A DNA stretch of 63,251 nt, from the NCBI RefSeq assembly GCF_900141895.1, contig NZ_FQYT01000018.1, positions 1-63,251 on the forward strand. The letters are read 5' to 3'. Below are positions 34,153 through 42,721 of the stretch, piece after piece. Source of the stretch: Parasporobacterium paucivorans DSM 15970 (GTDB lineage: Bacteria; Bacillota; Clostridia; Lachnospirales; Lachnospiraceae). The notes under the pieces were generated by a model. That model was not told the DNA's origin. It ran no database searches and worked only from the letters and a program-made list of their open reading frames with translations. Position 1 is the first letter of the stretch. Every line of letters begins with the position of its first letter. The translations under genes were made by a program, and so were the position numbers.

Positions 34153-35544
34153 ATGGAAGCAATCGCAAAAGGAGTAACAGTTTTTGACGTATATGACCGT
34201 GCGAAAACGGGGCCTAAGATGGAAGAAAAAGACTGGGATTTTAAGCTGATTCCCCAGACGGCCAAAGCGTTGAAGAAGAAATACGGAATTAAGATGGATA
34301 AAAATACCATCATTCCGGAAGACAAGGAACTGATTGACAACTTGTTCAATGCAGGTGTGGACATGCTTGTGGATTGCGGTGTCTATTGCATCGATACCGG
34401 ACGTGTAATCAAATACTCAAGGGACGAGGTATTGCATGCCATCAAGTCTGCCCCGGATCATTTCAGATACGGTGAGGATAAAGAGGCAATCAATGTAGTA
34501 CCAAGGCCATTTAACTCAACCAAAGCTCCTGTTATCCAGGGAGGGCCTACCGGGTCTCCTTGTTCAGAAGAAATGTTTATGACGATTCACCAGTCATACG
34601 CACAGGAACCAATCATAGATACTATCGTAGATGGTGTATTGCAAACTATCATGGGCAAGGATCCAGTTCCTGGCTCTCCATGGGAAATCATGGCAGTACG
34701 TTCGGAGGCCTTACAGGTGCGTGAAGCACAGATGAGAGCCGGACGTAAAGGTATGGGTTTGTAGGGCAACGAAACATCATTAAGTCCTGCCGGAGTCTTA
34801 GCTGCTGACTTCGAAGGCGGTATGAGGCCATCTGATTCCCATGAGGTTTCCCAGCTGAATGAGCTCAAAATCGACGTAGGTGCGTTGGTTGTTGCGGCAC
34901 ATTACACTACAGCAGGCGTAAACATGATGGTAGAACAGATGCCTATCTTTGGCGGATATGCCGGTGGTCTTGAAGAGACCGCTATCGTAGACGTCGCTAC
35001 GACATTGAATTCTTTTGTAATGTTACGAGCTACCTGGCATCTTGACGGACCGGTTCACGTCCGTTGGGGTATCACAACCGCGAGAGAGGCTCTTACGGTT
35101 GCAGGCCATGCAGCACGGGCTATCGAAGAAAATTCACATCTGATATTAGGCAATCAGTATTATACTCTGGCTGGTCCCTGCACTCTCATGTGTCTGCTGG
35201 AAACAGCAGCACAGGCGATAACAGATACGGTCAGCGGACGCGAAATTCTGTCCGGTGTTGCTGCAGGCAAGGGAGTTGTTACAGATCTCTTTACGGCAAT
35301 GGAAGCCCGCTTTATGGGAGAAGTTGCCCACGCAGTAGCAGGTATGGATGTTCATGAAGCTAACGTACTCCTGAATAAATTAGTATCCATGTATGAAAAC
35401 GACTACAAGACCGCACCGGCTGGAAAGACCTTCCATGAGTGCTATGATACTAAGAAGCTCCGTCCTACGGAGGAATACATCGGAGTTTACAATGAAGCCG
35501 TGAAAGTCATGACTGATTTAGGCCTTACATATTGGAATGATTAA
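34153..35544 (+). CDS. mtmB: monomethylamine methyltransferase with in-frame amber (pyrrolysine at residue 204)
   Basis: Two open stretches in the same frame (34153-34761 and 34765-35544) are joined by TAG at 34762-34764. Read through, they give 463 residues, the normal MtmB length, with the amber at codon 204; Methanosarcina barkeri MtmB has pyrrolysine at 202. Sequence on both sides matches MtmB: FDVYDRAKTG, IVQGGPTGSP-like VIQGGPTGSP, GMGL-amber-GNET, then SHEVSQLNELKIDV, EQMPIFGGYAGG, WHLDGPVH, GNQYYTLAGPC and SGREILSGVA. The pyrrolysine imine is thought to bind methylamine and present the methyl group to Co(I) of MtmC. The length and amber position separate it from MtbB and MttB. It would be missed or split by ordinary gene calling. 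Confidence 0.95.
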
Positions 35545-35587
35545 TTTCGAATAGGCATAATCACTAAAATTATATTCATCTGCCGGC

Positions 35588-35645
35588 GGCTATGGATTTT
35601 CATGCCAGTGGACTCAGGGCAGCCCACAGGTCCGGATCCCTAGCC
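35588..35645. other. possible structured RNA element between mtmB and pylT
   Basis: GGCTATGGAT (35588-35597) pairs with ATCCCTAGCC (35636-35645) with one mismatch. Inside, GGAC (35610-35613) pairs with GTCC (35630-35633) and GGG (35617-35619) with CCC (35623-35625). It could be an intrinsic structure at the 3' end of the mtmCB message or part of pylT processing. I could not match it to a known class. Confidence 0.4.
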
Positions 35646-35664
35646 AAAAGCGGATGATTGATAC

Positions 35665-35733
35665 GGAGGGTGGATCGCAGTGATCTTACGGACTCTAAAT
35701 CCGTACAGCCGGGTGCGGCACCCGGACTCTTCG
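35665..35733 (+). tRNA. pylT: tRNA-Pyl (CUA)
   Basis: Acceptor GGAGGGT (35665-35671) pairs with ACTCTTC (35726-35732). One base separates it from the 4-bp D stem GATC/GATC around a 5-base loop. The anticodon stem has 6 bp, TACGGA/TCCGTA, with loop CTCTAAA and anticodon CTA at 35695-35697. The variable loop is 3 bases (CAG). The T stem is CCGGG/CCCGG with loop TGCGGCA, lacking the usual TTC. The discriminator is G733, and CCA is not encoded. The tiny D loop, 6-bp anticodon stem and short variable loop are the recognised peculiarities of tRNA-Pyl. It lies between mtmB and the activase gene. Confidence 0.95.
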
Positions 35734-35863
35734 CTCGTTATTATAATTGTCAGTGGACAGGTGTCCTATAAGCCCGAAACATCCTGAGAATGAAATCACA
35801 GTATGTTTTTGACTTATGGACATCTTTTTATTTTCAGCAAATAGTGTTTTCAGGGAGGCGCCT

Positions 35864-38428
35864 ATGTTATGCAAAATCATATTTCAGCCATATGGAACAA
35901 AGGTGGAGATACAGGAAGGGAAAACCGTACTTGAGGCAGCCCGGGAAGCAGGAATCCATATACCGGTCTATTGCGGAGGCGGGAAAACCTGTGGAAAATG
36001 CAGGATAAAAGCAGTCGAGGGTTATTTTGAAAAGCACCAGGTCCGGTCCTCCATGGGCCATCTGTCCCCGCTGACACAGGAAGAAAGAAAACAATTCTCG
36101 AAAGAGGAACTTGCATCCGGATACCGTCTGGCATGCGCCGCAGAAATAGGGGGGGATATGGTGGTCGAAATCCCGGCCGAAAGCCAGATTCAGCCGCAGA
36201 TAATACTGGAAGACGGAAAAGGGAAAGAAATATCTGTAAAACCGGCAGTGAAAATGTATTATCTGGAACTGGACAAGGCATCGCTGTCGGACAAAAGGGA
36301 TGATCTGACCCGGGTAAAGGATTCCCTGCTGACCTATAAGGAAGTGGATGGAAACCCATCTATTGATATATGCGCACTGAGAGATCTGCCCGCAGCCATA
36401 CGGAAAGGCGGATGGAAGATTACCATATACATATTATATGGAAGGAAAATAATCGGCGTGGCCCCGGGAAGGGCGGAAAAGACCTACGGTGCTGCGATCG
36501 ATGTAGGAACCACGACGGTTGTGGCTTATCTGTGCGACCTGAACAGCGGGAGGACGCTGCAGACGGGGTCTTTCATGAACCCGCAGGTAAGATATGGGGA
36601 TGATGTCATATCCAGGATATCATACTGCATGACCAACCCTGACGGGGCAGGCATTTTACGGGACATCCTGATGAAGCAGCTCAATGATACCCTGCAGGAT
36701 ATGGCTTCCTCTCAGGGAATCCAGACCAGTGAAATATGCGAGGCGGTCATGGTGTTCAATACGGTGATGGAGAGCATTGCCCTGGGAATCGTACCGGACG
36801 CACTGGGTGTATCCCCGTTTGTTTCCCCTGCAGCAGAGGCATTGGATATTCCTGCAAGGGATCTTGGCATCCGGATCATGCCGGGAGGGAACGTGCATTG
36901 CCTGCCCTCGGAAGCCGGATTTGTGGGAGCGGACAATGTGGCAGTGCTCATAGCAGAAGAGCCTTACAAACAGGACAAGATGCAATTGATCATAGACATC
37001 GGCACGAACAGTGAAATCTGCCTTGGGAACAGGGAGAAACTATACTCGACATCCTGTGCCACGGGACCTGCCCTGGAGGGGGCGCAGATCAAATGCGGAA
37101 TGCGGGCGGCAAAAGGAGCCATCGAAGCCGTAAAAATCCACCCGGTCACGCTGGAGCCCCGGCTGAAAATAATCGGGGAAGAAACGGGACAGGCTGTACC
37201 GGCCGGCATCTGCGGATCGGGAATTCTGGACGCGGTAGCCCAGATGGCATCGACGGGAATTATCGAGCCGGACGGCCGGTTTTCCTCCCGGGTCAATTCC
37301 CGGCGGGTACGGACAGACGAGAAGGGGAAAAGGGAATATGTCCTGTATTTCAGGCAAACCCCCTCTGAACATGACATTGTCGTCACGATGGCTGACGTGC
37401 GGGCTGTACAGCTTGCAAAGGCGGCCCTCTACGCAGGAGCCAAAACCCTTATGATGCAATGCGGCATAGCCCGTGTGGATGAGGTAGTCCTGGCGGGCGC
37501 CTTCGGAAATTTCATTGACAGGGAGAACGCCCTCAATCTGGGGCTGTTCCCGGATTGTGCCTATAAAAATATCACTGTGTCCGGGAATGCGGCAGGTGTC
37601 GGGGCAAGGATGGCCCTGCTGAGTACAGAGAAGAGGGCCGAGGCAAAAACCGTTGCCGGAATGGTCGAATTTGTCGATACGGCATCGGAAGCCGGTTTTT
37701 CCAAGCGGTTTACCCAGGCCATGTTCATCCCGCATAAATCCGACATCTTTACAGCCAATAAGCCGGTGGAATTTCCCTGCCCGGGGATCCATTCCCCGGA
37801 GGGGAATACCGGAACACCGGAGTACCCGTATAAGGATCCTGCAGGTCTGTTGGAGAAGGAAGGTGATTTTATTTCCGGAAGCTTGCTGCATTCGATCATA
37901 CTTCAGAATTCAAGGGATAACCTTCCGGAAGGCCTCCTGGATCTGCCGGGCCCCTTCTCTGTATTGGGATGCCTGGTATCCCCGGTTTCCCTCTACGGCT
38001 TTGGCCGGAAACATGGAGAGCTGTTGGACAGGGCACTGAATCTGATTGCAGGGGAAATTGCATCCTATGCAAAAAAAGCTGTTGAAAATGGCATAAAAAT
38101 CATATCCTATTCGGATCCGGCGGGTGTGATGGGGCTGGCGGGGGAAAGCTTTTACAGGAAGTTCAGTGGAAGCGCGAACCGGAGGTTTTTCAAGGAGATG
38201 GAGCCGTTCCTGAAAGAGTCGGTCATACATCTTTGCGGTAAAACATCCTATTCCATGGAAAAGGCCGGATTTATGCTGGCCAGGCCGTTTCGGACGGATG
38301 GAGCAAGGGACTATATGGAGATACTGTTTGAAGAGGCAGAAAAACATGGCGTAAAATTTATCGGCCATGCATGTATAAATAATTCAATACAGCCGGTGCC
38401 TGTTTTGTACCGGATGGAACTGCTATAG
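35864..38428 (+). CDS. RamA-like ATP-dependent corrinoid activase fused to a C-terminal UroD-like domain
   Basis: An 854-residue protein. Residues 1-100 are a 2Fe-2S ferredoxin domain (Cys37, Cys43, Cys46, Cys91). Residues about 205-620 form the ASKHA-type ATPase seen in RamA and corrinoid activators (AAIDVGTTTVVAYL, PQVRYGDDVISRI, MQLIIDIGTNSEICL, ATGPALEGAQI, GICGSGILD, LAGAFGNFIDRE). Such proteins reduce inactive Co(II) to Co(I) on methylamine corrinoid proteins. Residues about 665-854 are extra and look like the second half of a UroD-fold methyltransferase (ISYSDPAGVMGL, IHLCGKTSYSMEKAGF), with a His789-x-Cys791 and Cys837 pattern like the zinc site. ATG 35864 follows GGGAGG; 16 upstream codons are in frame. 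It ends in TAG. Confidence 0.88.
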   Translation: MLCKIIFQPYGTKVEIQEGKTVLEAAREAGIHIPVYCGGGKTCGKCRIKAVEGYFEKHQVRSSMGHLSPLTQEERKQFSKEELASGYRLACAAEIGGDMVVEIPAESQIQPQIILEDGKGKEISVKPAVKMYYLELDKASLSDKRDDLTRVKDSLLTYKEVDGNPSIDICALRDLPAAIRKGGWKITIYILYGRKIIGVAPGRAEKTYGAAIDVGTTTVVAYLCDLNSGRTLQTGSFMNPQVRYGDDVISRISYCMTNPDGAGILRDILMKQLNDTLQDMASSQGIQTSEICEAVMVFNTVMESIALGIVPDALGVSPFVSPAAEALDIPARDLGIRIMPGGNVHCLPSEAGFVGADNVAVLIAEEPYKQDKMQLIIDIGTNSEICLGNREKLYSTSCATGPALEGAQIKCGMRAAKGAIEAVKIHPVTLEPRLKIIGEETGQAVPAGICGSGILDAVAQMASTGIIEPDGRFSSRVNSRRVRTDEKGKREYVLYFRQTPSEHDIVVTMADVRAVQLAKAALYAGAKTLMMQCGIARVDEVVLAGAFGNFIDRENALNLGLFPDCAYKNITVSGNAAGVGARMALLSTEKRAEAKTVAGMVEFVDTASEAGFSKRFTQAMFIPHKSDIFTANKPVEFPCPGIHSPEGNTGTPEYPYKDPAGLLEKEGDFISGSLLHSIILQNSRDNLPEGLLDLPGPFSVLGCLVSPVSLYGFGRKHGELLDRALNLIAGEIASYAKKAVENGIKIISYSDPAGVMGLAGESFYRKFSGSANRRFFKEMEPFLKESVIHLCGKTSYSMEKAGFMLARPFRTDGARDYMEILFEEAEKHGVKFIGHACINNSIQPVPVLYRMELL

Positions 38429-38445
38429 AGAAGGAGATGTGCCAT

Positions 38446-39519
38446 ATGCTGATGAAAATACTGGAGAAATGCAGGAAAAGATCAAGATTATCAAAAGAGG
38501 AAATAGTGTATCTGCTAAGCCGGACAGACAAGAGACAGACGGAACAGATTTTTGCGGCAGCACGGGAAGCACGACAGTCAGAATTCGGGAATAAAGTATT
38601 TCTGTATGGATTTGTGTATTTTTCTACATATTGCAAAAACGACTGCTCTTTCTGCTATTACAGAAAGGACAACGAGAATCCGCCCCGCTACCGTAAAACG
38701 CTGGAAGAAGTCGTCGAAACGGCAAAAGAATTAAGGGAATCCGGAATTCATCTGATCGACCTGACCACCGGGGATGACCCGTATTATACGGGGCATCCAA
38801 AGCGCCTGGCGCAAATCGTCAAGGAAGTAAAGGAAGCCACCAGTCTGCCTGTGATGGTATCGCCGGGGGTTCTGGACACCGAAGGATTGAAGCTGATTCG
38901 GGACGCGGGTGCGGACTGGTATGCGCTGTACCAGGAGACACACAGGAAGTCCCTCTTTGAACTTCTGCGGCTGGGACAAAGCTATGAAGAGCGGATGTTC
39001 ATTAAAGCATATGCCAGGGATCTGGGAATGCTTATCGAAGAAGGGCTGCTGACGGGAGTGGGAGACACACTGGATGACAGAGCTCATTCGTTCGGGGAAA
39101 TGGGGAGGCTGCAGGCATCCCAGTTAAGAACCATGACCTTCATCCCGCAGGAGGGCGCACCCCTGGAGGGAGATGAAAATCCGCCTTTCGAGGATGAACT
39201 GATGAACATTGCAGTGATGCGGCTCCTTTTTCCGGATGCACTGATTCCGGCATCTCTGGACGTGGAGGGGCTGGAAGGTCTTGAAAAAAGACTGATGGCA
39301 GGAGCCAATGTGGTGACCTCCATCATCCCCCCAAGAAAAGGATATGCCGGGGTGGCAAGCTGTGAGCATGATATTGACGATGGATTCCGCACAGTGGAAG
39401 GGATTCAGGAGACCCTGGGGAGATGCCGGATGGAGAAGGCAACGGCTGGCGAATATGAAAAATGGGTGGCTGACAGGAGAAAATGCCGTAAAACATGGTC
39501 AAGCATCAAGTGCGGCTGA
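38446..39519 (+). CDS. pylB: 3-methylornithine synthase (radical SAM)
   Basis: A 357-residue radical SAM enzyme converting lysine to 3-methylornithine, the first step to pyrrolysine. The cluster motif C-x3-C-x2-C is in STYCKNDCSFCYYRKDN at about residues 61-68. LTTGDDPYY, VMVSPGVLD, YQETHRKSLFE and TGVGDTLDDR are family features. ATG 38446 has GAAGGAG 9 bases upstream; ATG 38437 touches that site. It is followed by pylC, pylD, pylSn and pylSc. Confidence 0.94.
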   Translation: MLMKILEKCRKRSRLSKEEIVYLLSRTDKRQTEQIFAAAREARQSEFGNKVFLYGFVYFSTYCKNDCSFCYYRKDNENPPRYRKTLEEVVETAKELRESGIHLIDLTTGDDPYYTGHPKRLAQIVKEVKEATSLPVMVSPGVLDTEGLKLIRDAGADWYALYQETHRKSLFELLRLGQSYEERMFIKAYARDLGMLIEEGLLTGVGDTLDDRAHSFGEMGRLQASQLRTMTFIPQEGAPLEGDENPPFEDELMNIAVMRLLFPDALIPASLDVEGLEGLEKRLMAGANVVTSIIPPRKGYAGVASCEHDIDDGFRTVEGIQETLGRCRMEKATAGEYEKWVADRRKCRKTWSSIKCG

Positions 39520-39549
39520 CTTGATTTCCGGGAAAGGGCGTGATTGCGG

Positions 39550-40695
39550 ATGAATATTTTGATTATTGGGGCAAAGCTGCAGGGGGTGGAAGCGATGTAT
39601 CTGGCCGGAAAGGCCGGCTACCACGTCGTGGCTGTCGATCACAACGCGCAGGCTCCGGGTGCCGGCCTGGCAGATGAATTCGTTGTGGCGGATGTCCATG
39701 AGGAAGACCGGATGCTTCCCATGTTCTTAAAGGCAGATGTGGTGCTGCCGGTAATAGAGGATTACGATGTCCTTGCCAAAGTGGAAGAATATGGAATCCG
39801 GACCGGCACGAAGGTCATTTTTGATCTGACGGCATATGGCATCTCCAGTTCCAAGGAAAAATCCAATAATCTGTTTGTGGAAAACCATTTGCCCGTGCCC
39901 GGAACTTATCCGGAGTGTGATTATCCGGTCATACTGAAACCGGACGGGGAGAGCGGAAGCTTGCATGTGAAGAAAGCGGACTTCCCCTGGGAGGCAGAAG
40001 AATACCTGAAAGCCCATACAGATAAAAGCACGGTAATCCAGGAGTATCTGGAGGGCCGGATACTATCCCTGGAGGTAGTCGGGGATGGTGAAAATTTCTG
40101 TTTTCCATTGATTACGGAAGTGGTCGTAGATGGCGGGCATGACTGTAAAAGAATAATCGCACCGGCCGAGGTGGATGCGGAAGAAGAGAGGCAGATGCTG
40201 GAAATCGGGCGAAAACTGGCAGACATCCTTAAAATCAAGGGGATCTTCGACATTGAAGCCATCAGCCATAAAGGGAAAATGAAGCTGCTGGAAATCGATG
40301 CCAGACTGCCCAGCCAGACACCTATCAGCATATACCATTCAACAGGAATGAATCTGGTAGAGATGATGACAGACCTGGCTTTGGGCAGAGCAGATGAAGT
40401 GAAGATTCTTCCGGCACAGAAAGTATGTCTGCTCCAGCAGATACAGGTGCGCGGCGGAGAGATTCAGGTGATGGGAGAAAAAATGATGGGCTCCTGCAGC
40501 CATCTGAGAATATATAAGGATTTTTTCGGATGCACGGAGGCTGTTACGGATTATGAAGAGGGAAGCCGGGACTGGAAGGGAATCATCATAGTCACAGGAA
40601 AGAGCAGGGAGCTTGCAATGGAGAAATTCCATAGCTTCATAAGGAATATGAAAGAAAAGACAGGGCTGGCAAACTGGCGTCTGGCGGAAGGGTGA
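39550..40695 (+). CDS. pylC: 3-methylornithine-lysine ligase (ATP-grasp)
   Basis: A 381-residue ATP-grasp ligase joining 3-methylornithine to the epsilon-amine of D-lysine/lysine in pyrrolysine synthesis. ILIIGAKLQGVEAMYLA is the N-terminal nucleotide fold, YPVILKPDGESGSLHV (about 125-140) the ATP-binding lysine loop, VIQEYLEGRILSLEV the grasp segment, and LLEIDARLPSQTPIS the metal site. The start is ATG 39550 (a TTG lies two codons upstream); the ribosome site is weak. The order B-C-D matches known pyl operons. Confidence 0.93.
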   Translation: MNILIIGAKLQGVEAMYLAGKAGYHVVAVDHNAQAPGAGLADEFVVADVHEEDRMLPMFLKADVVLPVIEDYDVLAKVEEYGIRTGTKVIFDLTAYGISSSKEKSNNLFVENHLPVPGTYPECDYPVILKPDGESGSLHVKKADFPWEAEEYLKAHTDKSTVIQEYLEGRILSLEVVGDGENFCFPLITEVVVDGGHDCKRIIAPAEVDAEEERQMLEIGRKLADILKIKGIFDIEAISHKGKMKLLEIDARLPSQTPISIYHSTGMNLVEMMTDLALGRADEVKILPAQKVCLLQQIQVRGGEIQVMGEKMMGSCSHLRIYKDFFGCTEAVTDYEEGSRDWKGIIIVTGKSRELAMEKFHSFIRNMKEKTGLANWRLAEG

Positions 40696-40705
40696 GGTGA
40701 AAGGC

Positions 40706-41521
40706 ATGACAAGACTGCTGGAATCAGATATCGACGTGATCGAAAGGCAGCTTCAGACATATGAAGAGCTGTTTATCCGGCAAACGGGGCATACAATGGA
40801 GGCAATCGCAAGAAAAGCCGCAGGCATAAGCGGCAAGGTAAAAAGGCGGAAGGCCGGAGTGGTGCCGGTTACCAGCGGACTGGGAGTGATTTCAGGTTTT
40901 TCCCGGACAGTCGGAGCCATACTTCACCATTGCCAGGTGGAAACGCTTGTAACGGAGGAAACAGACGTGGCCGGGCTGCAGCAGGCGTATTTATCCGGCT
41001 GCGGAATGGCATTTCTTGCGGATGACAAGGTATGTGCGGCATTCGGAATCGGCCAAAAAGCCCATTCAGATAATGGGGAAGCCACCGGGAGGGGGTACGC
41101 CGCTGCGCTCGTTGAAGCAATGAAGACCCGGGGGATAGACCCCGCGGGGGAAGCGATTCTGATCATAGGAGCCGGCCCGGTGGGACAGGCAGCGGCCGGA
41201 TATATTGCAGAACAGAAGGCATCCCCGGTCATCTGCGACCTAGATGTGGATAAGGCAGCAAGGCTGGCCGCGGGACTGGAAGATGCGGTGTTCCTGTCCG
41301 CCCCTGCGCCGCTGCGAGAATACAGATATCTGATTGATGCCAGCACTTCGCCGGATCTGATCAAAGAGGAAGATGTTACGGAAGAGACCATTGTCGCTGC
41401 GCCGGGAATGCCGTGTGGGGCGACGGAGGAAGCAGGAAGAAAGGCAACCGTGATACATAACCCCCTGGAACTCGGGATTATCACCATGTATTTTGATTGC
41501 ATGAAACAGCTGGAGGAATAA
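40706..41521 (+). CDS. pylD: pyrrolysine-forming dehydrogenase
   Basis: A 271-residue NAD-dependent enzyme oxidising the methylornithyl-lysine intermediate, which then cyclises to pyrrolysine. N-terminal RLLESDIDVIERQLQTYEEL, GLGVISGFSRTVGAIL, and a C-terminal Rossmann domain with ILIIGAGPVGQAAAGYI near residue 150 are visible. ATG 40706 follows GAGGTG; GTG 40697 is the alternative. It is closely spaced to pylC (10 bases) and pylSn (3 bases). Confidence 0.93.
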   Translation: MTRLLESDIDVIERQLQTYEELFIRQTGHTMEAIARKAAGISGKVKRRKAGVVPVTSGLGVISGFSRTVGAILHHCQVETLVTEETDVAGLQQAYLSGCGMAFLADDKVCAAFGIGQKAHSDNGEATGRGYAAALVEAMKTRGIDPAGEAILIIGAGPVGQAAAGYIAEQKASPVICDLDVDKAARLAAGLEDAVFLSAPAPLREYRYLIDASTSPDLIKEEDVTEETIVAAPGMPCGATEEAGRKATVIHNPLELGIITMYFDCMKQLEE

Positions 41522-41524
41522 GGC

Positions 41525-41833
41525 ATGGTTAATGAGAAAGTTGTAAGGTATTTATATAAAAATCAGAGCTTGTACCAGCTGATTAATAAAATCAAATTAT
41601 GGCCGTCGCGTACCGGCGTGCTTCATGGAGTAAAAACGGTGGAGACAAAGGGAAACACCATGATAATCACCACGCACTGCGGAGAATCCTTCGTGGTGTG
41701 GAATTCAAAAAATGGCCGGAGCGCCAGGTGGCTGCGTAACCGATGGTGCAGGAAACCCTGCGTAAAGTGTAAAATCCCGGAGTGGAAGCTGGAGAAATAT
41801 TCCCAGACTGTATTTTCAGATGTCAGAAGATAG
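41525..41833 (+). CDS. pylSn: pyrrolysyl-tRNA synthetase, N-terminal tRNA-binding protein
   Basis: A 102-residue separate PylSn, as found in bacteria where PylS is split in two. KLWPSRTGVLHGVK, IITTHCGESFVVWNSKNGR and WCRKPCVKCKIPEWKLEKY hold the His/Cys cluster that binds zinc in PylSn. It binds the T and variable region of tRNA-Pyl and raises charging efficiency. The stop codon is itself TAG (41831-41833), and its last bases run into the GGAGG site of pylSc. Confidence 0.94.
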   Translation: MVNEKVVRYLYKNQSLYQLINKIKLWPSRTGVLHGVKTVETKGNTMIITTHCGESFVVWNSKNGRSARWLRNRWCRKPCVKCKIPEWKLEKYSQTVFSDVRR

Positions 41834-41843
41834 GAGGAAGCCT

Positions 41844-42686
41844 ATGAGCATGGAATTTACGGAATCACAAAAAAACAGACTCACTGAGTTGGGCGTGAGG
41901 AACGAAATCTTGACCAGGACCTTTGACGAAACAAAAGAGAGGGAACAGACCTTCGCAAGGACCGAGAAGATGGCGGTAAAGGAAAATAAGGCGGCTTTGA
42001 GCCATCTGCTGGCAAACAGCCATAAACCGGCTCTTTGCCAGCTGCAGCAGGATCTGACAGACGCACTGTGTGGCGAAGGGTTTACCCAGGTGACGACTCC
42101 CATAATCATATCGGCGTCCAAACTGGAGAAAATGACCATCGACAAGACAAATCCCCTTCATGAGCAGGTCTTCTGGCTGGATTCAAAATCCTGTCTGCGA
42201 CCGATGCTTGCCCCTAACCTGTATGAGGTATCCCGTCAGCTGATGACAAGCATCAAACTCCCACTGCGGATCTTTGAAATAGGATCCTGCTTCCGGAAGG
42301 AATCGGAAGGAAATGCGCATCTGAAGGAATTCACTATGCTGAACCTGGTGGAGTGGGGAACGCCGGAAGAAAAACGTTCGGAAAGTCTGAAGGAATTTGC
42401 AGAATTAGTACTGAAGGCGGCCCGCATTTCGGATTACCGGCTGGAAGAGGAGGATTCCGTCGTGTACGGCCCCGGACTGGATATTGTCAGCGGGGAAGGG
42501 ATGGAGCTTGCGTCCACGTCCATGGGACCCCATCCTCTGGATGCCGCGTGGAAAATAAACTGCACCTGGGTTGGCATCGGATTCGGACTAGAACGCCTTC
42601 TGATGCACAGGGAAAAGCAATCGGGCATCCACAGACATTCAAAGAGCACAGTTTTTCTTGACGGGGCCTGCCTAAAAGTAAAGTGA
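41844..42686 (+). CDS. pylSc: pyrrolysyl-tRNA synthetase, catalytic subunit
   Basis: A 280-residue class II aminoacyl-tRNA synthetase that charges tRNA-Pyl with pyrrolysine. Motif 1 region VTTPIIISASKLEKM (about 82-96), the LRPMLAPNLYEV pocket (about 118-129), motif 2 RIFEIGSCFRKESEG-HLKEFTMLNL (about 140-166) and motif 3 GIGFGLERLLMHRE (about 247-260) are present. ATG 41844 is 7 bases after GGAGG. The upstream frame to 41820 lies in pylSn and is not needed. Confidence 0.95.
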   Translation: MSMEFTESQKNRLTELGVRNEILTRTFDETKEREQTFARTEKMAVKENKAALSHLLANSHKPALCQLQQDLTDALCGEGFTQVTTPIIISASKLEKMTIDKTNPLHEQVFWLDSKSCLRPMLAPNLYEVSRQLMTSIKLPLRIFEIGSCFRKESEGNAHLKEFTMLNLVEWGTPEEKRSESLKEFAELVLKAARISDYRLEEEDSVVYGPGLDIVSGEGMELASTSMGPHPLDAAWKINCTWVGIGFGLERLLMHREKQSGIHRHSKSTVFLDGACLKVK

Positions 42687-42721
42687 CATGTATTTAATTC
42701 AAGTGATAGGGAGGTGCCTTG

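Noticed and set aside
34762-34764. mtmB as a pseudogene split by a nonsense mutation
   Set aside because: The amber is at the pyrrolysine position of MtmB, both halves are well conserved, and pylT plus all pyl genes are adjacent.
35545-35663. Cobalamin riboswitch before the corrinoid genes
   Set aside because: The B12 box and the surrounding conserved core are not present; only a CCAGTGG stretch is faintly similar.
41131-41154. Ninth copy of the palindrome in pylD
   Set aside because: The sequence there is GGGGGATAGACCCC, which differs from the motif in the centre and is likely chance.
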